NCBI GenBank assembly: GCA_001799565.1
Contig: MGTS01000024.1
Coordinates: 1 to 64,000, forward strand
Origin: Elusimicrobia bacterium GWA2_51_34
GTDB lineage: Bacteria > Elusimicrobiota > Elusimicrobia > Elusimicrobiales > UBA9959
Direction: 5' to 3'
DNA length: 64,000 bases
This document shows, piece after piece, positions 38,615-46,653 of this stretch. How positions within the stretch are numbered: the first letter of the stretch is position 1; each line of letters begins with the position of its first letter. The notes below the pieces were generated by a model, which saw only the letters and a list, made by a program, of their open reading frames with translations, ran no database searches and was not told where the DNA came from. Both the position numbers and the translations under genes were made by a program.

Positions 38615-40555
38615 TTGAAAAGCCGGCATATTGAATCCTGCCGCCCGCGTCCGGAGTTGCCCAAAAAAAGGGAAATGCCGTCCAGCCTCGGAGCGCGCTA
38701 CTTTGGGGCGGATCCCGCCTCCGCCTTAGGCGGATGCGGGGTAAACCGCTGCGAATTTCTGGTATGGGCTCCGCAGGCCAGGCGGGTACAATTGAGACTT
38801 CTCACTCCGCGCCGTAAACTGCTTCCTATGGTTACGGACGGTTCCGGTTATCACTGGACGGTCCTTTCGGATGTGGAGCCGGGAACGGAATATCTCTTCC
38901 GCCTGGGCGGCGGTCTGGAAAGGCCCGACCCTGCCTCCCATTGTCAGCCGCACGGCGTTCATGGTCCGTCGGAGGTAGTGGACCCGGCCTATAACTGGCA
39001 TGACAAGGCCTGGAACGGTCTGCCCCTTGAACGTTTCGTCATTTATGAACTGCACACAGGAACCTTCTCGCCCGAGGGGACCTTTGCCGGAATTATCCCC
39101 AGGCTGGATACCCTCAAAGACCTTGGCGTGACCGTTCTGGGGATTATGCCAGTGGCGCAATTTCCAGGCGCGCGCAATTGGGGATATGATGGGGTATATC
39201 CATTTGCGGCGCAGCAATCCTACGGCGGCGCGCCGGAACTTAAGCGCCTGGTGGACGCCTGCCACAAGCGCGGGATAGCTGTAATGCTTGATGTCGTATA
39301 CAATCACGTGGGGCCTGAGGGCAACTATCTGCGGGATTTCGGTCCTTATTTTACGCGCGATTACCGGACGCCGTGGGGAGAAGCGCTGAATTTTGAAGGT
39401 CCCGGTTCCGACGAAGTGCGCCGCTTTTTTATTGAAAGCGCCGTGCGCTGGCTGGATGAATTTCATATTGACGCTTTGCGCCTTGACTCCGTTCACGCCA
39501 TACGTGATTTTTCCGCGCGGCACTTTGTGGAGGAACTGGCCGCGGCCGCGCATAAAATTGCCCGCGCCCGGGGCCGCATGATACAGGTAATAGCGGAGAG
39601 CAGCCTTAACGACCCGCGCGTCATCCGGTCTCCCGCCGTTGGCGGCTGGGGCTGCGACGCGCAATACTGCAAGGATTTTCATCATTCCCTGCATGTAGCG
39701 CTGACAGGCGAACGTTCGGGACAATACCGGGATTTTGCGGGGCTACGTGACCTGGCCCGGTCATACCGCGACGCTTTCGTTTACACCGGTCAGTATTCGG
39801 CTTGTCGGCGCAGCAAACACGGCCGCAGCGCGGCCGGAAGGCCCGCCGCGCAGTTCCTGGTTTTCGCGCAGGACCACGACGAGGCGGGTAACAGACCGCA
39901 TGGCGAGCGGCTGGCCGCTCTGGCGGATTTTGAGGCCCTTAAGCTTGCGGCCGGCGCGGTGGCCCTGTCGCCCTTCATTCCGTTCCTGTTCATGGGCGAG
40001 GAATATGGGGAAGAGTCGCCGTTCCTTTATTTCACCAGCCATTCAGATAAGCGGCTCGCCGAAGCCGTTCGTCTGGGGAGACGCAGGGAATTTAATTTGG
40101 CCGCGGGTAAAGTGAAAATTCCGGATCCTAATTCGGAGAGCGCCTTTCTTCGCTCCCGGCTTAATCATAGGCTTCGCCGTAAAGGAAGACATGCCGTTCT
40201 TGAGCGTTTCTACCGCCGCCTCTACGCTTTGCGCCGCGGCCATCCCGCGCTGGCAAAACCTGACCGGGAAAATATTGAAGTGGCGCTTTATGAAGAGGCC
40301 GGGATGCTTACGGTGCGGCGCCGTGCCGGCGGGGATGAAGCGTTCTTTATCCTGAATTTAGCGAAAAAACCCGGCCGTGTGAAACTGGAACTGCCCGGCG
40401 GGAAATGGACCAGGCTTCTGGATTCGGCGCAGCCGCAATGGGGCGGGCCTGGCAGCCCTGCCGCGGAGTGTCTCACCGGCGCTCAGGCGGAACTGTCTCT
40501 GGCGCCGCTTAGCGTAGTGCTTTACGGTAAAGAGATTAAAACGATGAAGGAGTGA
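38615..40555 (+). CDS. treZ: Malto-oligosyltrehalose trehalohydrolase-like GH13
   Basis: FVIYELHTGTFSPEGTFAGI, NWGYDGVYPFAAQQSYGGAPELKRLVDACHKRGIAVMLDVVYNHVGPEGNYL. Confidence 0.88.
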   Translation: MKSRHIESCRPRPELPKKREMPSSLGARYFGADPASALGGCGVNRCEFLVWAPQARRVQLRLLTPRRKLLPMVTDGSGYHWTVLSDVEPGTEYLFRLGGGLERPDPASHCQPHGVHGPSEVVDPAYNWHDKAWNGLPLERFVIYELHTGTFSPEGTFAGIIPRLDTLKDLGVTVLGIMPVAQFPGARNWGYDGVYPFAAQQSYGGAPELKRLVDACHKRGIAVMLDVVYNHVGPEGNYLRDFGPYFTRDYRTPWGEALNFEGPGSDEVRRFFIESAVRWLDEFHIDALRLDSVHAIRDFSARHFVEELAAAAHKIARARGRMIQVIAESSLNDPRVIRSPAVGGWGCDAQYCKDFHHSLHVALTGERSGQYRDFAGLRDLARSYRDAFVYTGQYSACRRSKHGRSAAGRPAAQFLVFAQDHDEAGNRPHGERLAALADFEALKLAAGAVALSPFIPFLFMGEEYGEESPFLYFTSHSDKRLAEAVRLGRRREFNLAAGKVKIPDPNSESAFLRSRLNHRLRRKGRHAVLERFYRRLYALRRGHPALAKPDRENIEVALYEEAGMLTVRRRAGGDEAFFILNLAKKPGRVKLELPGGKWTRLLDSAQPQWGGPGSPAAECLTGAQAELSLAPLSVVLYGKEIKTMKE

Positions 40556-40656
40556 TTACAGTGATTAAAGAATGGATAACAGTGATAAAAGGGGAATTGC
40601 CAAAATCATTTGTTTATTATCACTACAATCTCTTAATGCTATCACTGTAATCTCTT
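40550..40656. repeat. Heptad-type intergenic inverted repeat (treZ-glgE)
   Basis: gagtgattacagtgattaaagaatggataacagtgat versus atcactacaatctcttaatgctatcactgtaatctctt. Confidence 0.85.
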
Positions 40657-40669
40657 TCAAGGAGGAATT

Positions 40670-42751
40670 ATGCCAAAGAAACCCGGGAAAATTGTTAAGC
40701 GCGCGACGGTGTTAGAAAATATCTCTGTGGAAAGCCCCCGGCGCGTTGCTATTGAGAATGTACGCCCCCAAATAGACGGCGGGCTGTTTCCCATCAAGCG
40801 CGTTATTGGAGAACAGATCCGGGTTGAAGCGGATATTTTCGCGGACGGGCACGACGAGTTGGCGTGCTTCCTGCTTTACCGCAGGGAGCGCCCCGCCCTT
40901 TTGCCAACAGAGTTAAACAGCATCAGGCAAAAGGGCGGGGTATGGAAGCGGGTTCCGATGCGGCCTTTGGGCAATGACCGCTGGCGGGCTGAATTTAAAG
41001 TGACGCAGCTGGGTTCGTATCGCTACACTGTTGAGGTCTGCATTGATCACTTCGCGACATGGTTGAGGGATTTAAAGAAACGGCTGGATGCCGGTCAGGA
41101 CGCGCGTTTGGAAATTCCGGCCGGCGCTGAACTTATTGCCGCGGCCGCGGCCAGGGCCATCTCCGGAAAAGCGGATTCCCGGCGGCTTAAAGAGCTGGCG
41201 CGTGACTTTGCGTCCGGCGGCGATCCGCGCGCTTTGGCGGAGCGTTTGTCGGACCCGGAACTGAGCGCACTGGTCTCCATCTGGGGCGACGACAAAGATT
41301 ATGTCCGGTTCGCCCGCGAGCTTGAGGTGTGGGTGGAGCGTGTCAGGGCCCGTTTCAGCGCGTGGTATGAACTGTTTCCCCGTTCCTGCTCGTCCAAACC
41401 TGGCCGGCACGGGACGTTTAAGGATCTTTTAGCGCGTCTGCCGTATATAGCTGGAATGGGTTTTGACGTGTTTTACCTGCCGCCTATCCATCCTGTAGGC
41501 CGCACCCATCGCAAAGGCAGGAACAATTCCCTATCGGCCAGGCCGGGTGAGCCGGGCAGCCCCTGGGCCATCGGCGACAAGACCGGCGGTCATAAGGCCA
41601 TACATACGGAGCTTGGAACTTTGCGTGATTTTCAGCTGCTGATCGCGGCGGCCAAAGAGAACGGCCTGGAACTGGCCTTGGACATCGCTTTGCAGTGCTC
41701 TCCCGACCATCCCTGGCTGCGAGAGCATCCGCAGTGGTTCCGGCGCAGGCCGGACGGAAGCCTGCGCCACGCAGAGAACCCGCCTAAAAAATACGAAGAC
41801 ATATATCCGCTGGATTTCGCCTGCCGGGATTGGCGGCCTTTGTGGGACGAGGTGAAAAGCGTATTTCAGTTCTGGATGGAGCAGGGAGTGCGGATCTTTC
41901 GCGTGGACAACCCGCATACCAAACCCTTCACTTTCTGGGACTGGCTCATCCGGGAACTCCGGCGTGGGAACCCCGACCTTATTTTCCTCGCCGAAGCTTT
42001 CACCCGGCCAAGGGTAATGTGCCGCCTGGCCAAGGCTGGTTTCAGCCAGTCCTATAACTACTTTCCCTGGCGCAATTCCAGGCGGGAACTTGAAAGCTAT
42101 TTCACCGAGCTGACCCGCACCGAGGTGAGCGAGTACCTGCGGCCGAACCTGTGGCCCAATACTCCGGATATCCTTACGGAGTATCTGCAGTTCGGCGGGC
42201 GTCCTGCTTTCATGATCCGTCATGTTCTGGCGGCCACGTTGGGCGCCAGTTACGGGATATACGGTCCGGCGTTTGAACTGTGTGAACGCGCGCCCAGGGA
42301 TCCGGGCCAGGAGGAGTACCTGAATTCTGAAAAGTACGAGATTAAGAGCTGGGATCTTAACCGGGCGGACAGCATCCGTGATTTTATCGCCCGCGTCAAC
42401 CGCGTCCGCGGTGAAAATCTCCCGCTGCACAACGACGCGAGCCTGCGATTCTTCCATGTGGACAACGAGCAGCTCATCTGTTACGGTAAACAGGCCGCCG
42501 GAGATATTGTGATTATGGTGGTTAACCTGGACCCGAACTATAAACAATCCGGCTGGGTGGACCTTCCGCTTAGCGAGCTGGGGCTGACCGCCGACAAACT
42601 GTACCAGATGCACGATCTGCTGGATGATAAGCGTTATTTGTGGCGGGGTGCGCGTAATTATGTGGAGCTTGATCCGAAAGTGTGCCCGGCCCACATCTTC
42701 CGCCTGCGCCGTTACGTAAAGACCGAACAGGACTTTGATTATTTTCTGTAA
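40670..42751 (+). CDS. glgE: Alpha-1,4-glucan:maltose-1-phosphate maltosyltransferase
   Basis: FDVFYLPPIHPVGRTHRKGRNN, HAENPPKKYEDIYPLDF, GVRIFRVDNPHTKPFTFWDWLI. Confidence 0.93.
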   Translation: MPKKPGKIVKRATVLENISVESPRRVAIENVRPQIDGGLFPIKRVIGEQIRVEADIFADGHDELACFLLYRRERPALLPTELNSIRQKGGVWKRVPMRPLGNDRWRAEFKVTQLGSYRYTVEVCIDHFATWLRDLKKRLDAGQDARLEIPAGAELIAAAAARAISGKADSRRLKELARDFASGGDPRALAERLSDPELSALVSIWGDDKDYVRFARELEVWVERVRARFSAWYELFPRSCSSKPGRHGTFKDLLARLPYIAGMGFDVFYLPPIHPVGRTHRKGRNNSLSARPGEPGSPWAIGDKTGGHKAIHTELGTLRDFQLLIAAAKENGLELALDIALQCSPDHPWLREHPQWFRRRPDGSLRHAENPPKKYEDIYPLDFACRDWRPLWDEVKSVFQFWMEQGVRIFRVDNPHTKPFTFWDWLIRELRRGNPDLIFLAEAFTRPRVMCRLAKAGFSQSYNYFPWRNSRRELESYFTELTRTEVSEYLRPNLWPNTPDILTEYLQFGGRPAFMIRHVLAATLGASYGIYGPAFELCERAPRDPGQEEYLNSEKYEIKSWDLNRADSIRDFIARVNRVRGENLPLHNDASLRFFHVDNEQLICYGKQAAGDIVIMVVNLDPNYKQSGWVDLPLSELGLTADKLYQMHDLLDDKRYLWRGARNYVELDPKVCPAHIFRLRRYVKTEQDFDYFL

Positions 42752-42776
42752 TTTTAAGTAACTGCTCAAGTAGACA

Positions 42777-42871
42777 GGATTCAGAAGTCAGAATTCAGAA
42801 TGGCAGAATCTTTTTCGGCGCGGGCATTCTTATTGTGACTCCTGAATTCTGGTTTCTGACTACCGGAATAG
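42777..42871. repeat. Heptad-type intergenic inverted repeat
   Basis: aggattcagaagtcagaattcagaatgg versus cattcttattgtgactcctgaattctggtttctgac. Confidence 0.8.
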
Positions 42872-42900
42872 TTACAATTTCAAAGGACAAGGAGGCCGTA

Positions 42901-44103
42901 ATGGCTATATATTCCAGTGAGCAGCTTGAAAAATACGCGGATGCGCTTATATGGGGGCTTAAAACCGCGCGGACGGGGTTTAAAAAATACGACGCCATAC
43001 TTATCCGCTGCGACCTTGAAGGCCGCGAGCTTGGAGAGGTGGTGCACCGCAAGCTTGTGCGGGCCGGGTACAACGTAACTTTCCGCTTTATAATGAATCC
43101 GCGGCTGGAACGGGACTTTTATGAATTTTCAGACGACAGACAGCGCGCTTTCGTGGCGGCCGGAGACAAGGAGTTTTACTCAGCCTTGAACGGCAATATT
43201 TACATTCACGCGCCCGCTTCGCTGACGCATCTTAAGGGAATAGACACAAAACGCCAGTCACAGGTGGCCATAGCCAGGAAGCCGTTCCGTGACCTGATGA
43301 CCAGGAACGAGGATAAGGGGAAGTTCGGCTGGACGCTTTGCACTTATCCTACCGAAGAACTGGCCCGCCAGGCCAGGCTGCCGCTTAAGGAATATGCGGC
43401 CCAGATAGCCAGAGCCTGCTTCCTTGGCGAAAAGAATCCGGTCAAAAAATGGGCGGAGATTTACAAAAATTCCATGGCTATAAAGAAATGGCTTAAGGGG
43501 CTTAAGATAGATACTATCCGTACTGAGTCCAGATCCATGGACTTTGAAATAAAAGTGGGAGACATGCGGCGCTTCCTGGGTGTGAGCGGCCATAACATCC
43601 CCTCTTTTGAGATATTCACCTCGCCGGACTGGCGCGGCACTAAAGGCGTGTATTTCGCTAACCTTCCGGCATTCCGCGGCGGCAATTATGTTAAAGGCAT
43701 CCGTTTAGAGTTCAAGTCCGGCAGCGCGGTAAAGATCTCTGCCAAAAAAGGCGAAGAGTACGTGAAGAAAATAATGGCCACCGATAAGGGCGCTTCCCGG
43801 ATAGGGGAATATTCGCTTACGGACCGCCGCTTTTCCAGAATAGACAAGTTTATGGCCGATACCCTGTTTGATGAAAACTATGGCGGCAGGCACGGCAACT
43901 GCCATGTGGCCGTAGGCGACGCCTATTGCGACACCTATGCCGGAGACGTCTCAAAGCTCACTGAAAAGATAAAAGTAAAACTGGGCTATAACAACTCGGC
44001 CATACATTGGGATATGATTAACACTGAAGATAAAAAAGTGACCGCAACGCTTAAGAACGGCAAAAAGACCGTCATCTACGAAAAGGGACAGTTCAGGTAC
44101 TAA
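42901..44103 (+). CDS. Aminopeptidase, M29 family-like
   Basis: NIPSFEIFTSPDWRGTKGVYF, GNCHVAVGDAY, SAIHWDMI. Confidence 0.85.
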   Translation: MAIYSSEQLEKYADALIWGLKTARTGFKKYDAILIRCDLEGRELGEVVHRKLVRAGYNVTFRFIMNPRLERDFYEFSDDRQRAFVAAGDKEFYSALNGNIYIHAPASLTHLKGIDTKRQSQVAIARKPFRDLMTRNEDKGKFGWTLCTYPTEELARQARLPLKEYAAQIARACFLGEKNPVKKWAEIYKNSMAIKKWLKGLKIDTIRTESRSMDFEIKVGDMRRFLGVSGHNIPSFEIFTSPDWRGTKGVYFANLPAFRGGNYVKGIRLEFKSGSAVKISAKKGEEYVKKIMATDKGASRIGEYSLTDRRFSRIDKFMADTLFDENYGGRHGNCHVAVGDAYCDTYAGDVSKLTEKIKVKLGYNNSAIHWDMINTEDKKVTATLKNGKKTVIYEKGQFRY

Positions 44104-44106
44104 CGA

Positions 44107-44205
44107 AAGTGGCGAGTGGTTAGTGGGTAGTGGTTAGTAACGGAGTTAAGGAGAGATTCGTATCTTTTAAATTGCTAACCACTGACCACTGTTCACTGTC
44201 CACTT
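44107..44205. repeat. Heptad-type intergenic inverted repeat
   Basis: agtggcgagtggttagtgggtagtggttagt versus gctaaccactgaccactgttcactgtccactt. Confidence 0.88.
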
Positions 44206-44211
44206 CCCCAT

Positions 44212-45483
44212 ATGGCAACACTTCTCGCGGCTTTGAGAACTGGAAGGGGGCGGCATGTGGCCGCTGCGGTGGGACTCGCCGGCCTTTCGGCGTCCTTCCT
44301 TTTCTGCGGCTACGAGTTCATACGCTCGCCCATAGAATCCATATTTATTGACAATTTCGGAGCGGCGGCAAAACCTTACGCCCTCAGCTGCGTGCCGGTG
44401 ATGATGGGCCTGCTTATATACCTCTACGGCAGGTCTTTGTCCGCCTTCGGCGGCGCGCGGTCCATGGCGGGGTCCATGCTTTTGTCCAGCGCGGTGTTTG
44501 TCGCCGCATATTTTTCTTTGGACCGGCTTGGCGGGCCGATGGTGTTTTTTTTGTTTGTTTTCAAGGAATCTTATGTGGTGATAATTTCAGAGCAGTACTG
44601 GTCTTTTATAGACAGCGTAGTCAGGGACGAGGAAGGCAGGGTGTTTAACGGGCCGGTGGCCGGTTTTGGCGCTCTTGGTTCTTTAGTGGGCGGTTTCCTG
44701 CTTGGCCGTTACGCTGTGCGGCTGCACACTGAAACTTTCATACTGCTGTCAGCCCTGTGTTTTCTGCCGGCCATGGCGCTGATGTGGAAGGCTTACGGCC
44801 GTGCCGGGGAGCCTAAGCCGGCGGCTGATGAGGAAGGCGGTAAAAAGGGCCATATTCATCTGGGCATACTCAGGGAGAACCGCACCGTTCTCTTTATAGC
44901 TTTAACTATTTTTTCCGCGCAGGTTGTGGCCACCGCCCTAGACCTGCGGTTCTCGCTGCTTGTGCAGGACGCCCTGCCGGATAAGGATCTGCGTACTGCG
45001 TTCCTCGGCGGTTTTTGGATGAAAGTGAATATTTTTTCTTTTTCAATGCAGTTTTTGTTTACGCCGCTTTTGCTGCGTTACCTGTCGGCGCGCCGCATCC
45101 TGACCGCCATCCCGGTAGTTCATATAGCCACCTGCGCTATGCTGCTTGTCTATCCAAGTCTGGGGCTTGCTTCGGCGGCTTTTCTGTTGTTTAAGGGAAT
45201 GGATTATTCCATTTTCAGGGCTTCAAAAGAAACTCTTTATATACCTTTCTCTTACGATACGCGTTACCGCGCCAAGCAGGTGGCTGACGCGTTTACTTAC
45301 AGGTTTTCCAAGGGTTTTACTTCCATCGTACTTTCCATTGTTAAATCTTTCATCGCCATACCGGTTGCGGTCTACGCCGCCACGGGCCTGGCGTTTTCAA
45401 CCGTCTGGTTTGGTTTCTCCTTTCCGCTGACAGCGAAAAGAGCACAAGAGCGCAAGAGCACAGGAACACAAGTAAGAGGCTGA
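44212..45483 (+). CDS. MFS-like / NTT-like multi-pass membrane transporter
   Basis: About 12 hydrophobic segments; TDKR-like loop features. Confidence 0.6.
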   Translation: MATLLAALRTGRGRHVAAAVGLAGLSASFLFCGYEFIRSPIESIFIDNFGAAAKPYALSCVPVMMGLLIYLYGRSLSAFGGARSMAGSMLLSSAVFVAAYFSLDRLGGPMVFFLFVFKESYVVIISEQYWSFIDSVVRDEEGRVFNGPVAGFGALGSLVGGFLLGRYAVRLHTETFILLSALCFLPAMALMWKAYGRAGEPKPAADEEGGKKGHIHLGILRENRTVLFIALTIFSAQVVATALDLRFSLLVQDALPDKDLRTAFLGGFWMKVNIFSFSMQFLFTPLLLRYLSARRILTAIPVVHIATCAMLLVYPSLGLASAAFLLFKGMDYSIFRASKETLYIPFSYDTRYRAKQVADAFTYRFSKGFTSIVLSIVKSFIAIPVAVYAATGLAFSTVWFGFSFPLTAKRAQERKSTGTQVRG

Positions 45484-45557
45484 GAAGAAAATATTGCGCA
45501 AATGAAAGAAAACAAATCTTGCTTGTGTGCTTGTGTTCCTGTGCCCTTGTGCTCCTG

Positions 45558-46574
45558 TTAAAAATTAATGCCGGCTGAAATCCTGTGCACTGAGCCCAGG
45601 TCCCCGAAAGGCGAGAAGGCGTAGTCTATGCAGTAGTCGCTGTATCGCAGCCCCGTGCCGAAGGTTATATTGCGGAGCCCTCCGATATCGCTGATGGCGC
45701 GGGTATTAAAGCCGGCGCGAAGGGCTGCGTCAATTTTTTCCGAAAACCCGATTTTGAGTTCACTACCCATCGCTAGGTAGGGTAAATTATCTTTTGGGGC
45801 CACCACATCGGCTGTTATTGTGAGGTACTTGTTAAGTTCCGTCATACTGCCAAGACGCAATATCAGGGGCAGGAGTGACTCTTCCTTGTCGTAGCGGAGC
45901 GCGCCCATTATGTTCTGGGCCGACATGGCCAGGCGGAAGCGGTTGTCAAAAAAATACGGAAACAACACGCCGATGTCGGCTGAAATAGTGTTGGCGGAGG
46001 ATTCCAATTCTGAACGGATGAACTTGCCCGTAGCGCCCAGTATGAAGCGTTCTTCCGGATCTTTATTGTAGCCGGTGATATAGGTGGCAAAACCCACGGC
46101 GGCGGAAATATCGTAAGGAGTGAATCCGCCCAGATCAATGCCGCCGGAGTTTGTTTTGCGGATGGACCCGAAGTTCATATATTTTACCGCCACGCCCCAG
46201 GCCCCTACATCCCCCGCGTTTTCGGCGTAAGCGAAATAATCCACAAAAGTTTCCGCCAGATAGGGAGCGTGCATAAAGACCATGGAATTCTTTTTTACGT
46301 TTATAATGCCGGCAGGGTTCCAGTCAAGCGCGAAGGCGTCGTCGGCAAGGGCCGAGTAGGCCTCGCCAAGCGCCGCGCCGCGCGCCCCCGCGGTAACTTT
46401 TAAAAATTGCCCGCCGGAGGTGCCCGCGGATCCGCCGTCGAAACCTTCGGCATAGGAGGCAGTAGGCAGTAGGCAGTAGGTAATATATAGGAAAAGGCAG
46501 AAAGAAAGAGTCAAAGAGAAACAGACAGGAGAGGTTCCCGGTTTTATATTGCTTTTAAAACGTGTAAAGCCCAT
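45558..46574 (-). CDS. PorV/PorQ family outer membrane protein
   Basis: GGQFLKVTAGARGAALGEAYSALADDAFALDWNPAGI. Confidence 0.85.
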   Translation of the reverse strand: MGFTRFKSNIKPGTSPVCFSLTLSFCLFLYITYCLLPTASYAEGFDGGSAGTSGGQFLKVTAGARGAALGEAYSALADDAFALDWNPAGIINVKKNSMVFMHAPYLAETFVDYFAYAENAGDVGAWGVAVKYMNFGSIRKTNSGGIDLGGFTPYDISAAVGFATYITGYNKDPEERFILGATGKFIRSELESSANTISADIGVLFPYFFDNRFRLAMSAQNIMGALRYDKEESLLPLILRLGSMTELNKYLTITADVVAPKDNLPYLAMGSELKIGFSEKIDAALRAGFNTRAISDIGGLRNITFGTGLRYSDYCIDYAFSPFGDLGSVHRISAGINF

Positions 46575-46653
46575 ACGTTTTCCTCTGAAACCCTTTTCTT
46601 CCGCCCTGCCTGCTACCTGCCACATACCACCTACTACCTGCTACCCTATCCTG

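Noticed and set aside
38726-39724. 332-aa ORF on minus strand
   Set aside because: Antisense to treZ; low-complexity composition typical of a shadow ORF.
41531-42769. 412-aa ORF on minus strand
   Set aside because: Fully antisense to the well-supported glgE gene; shadow ORF from codon bias, no recognisable motifs.
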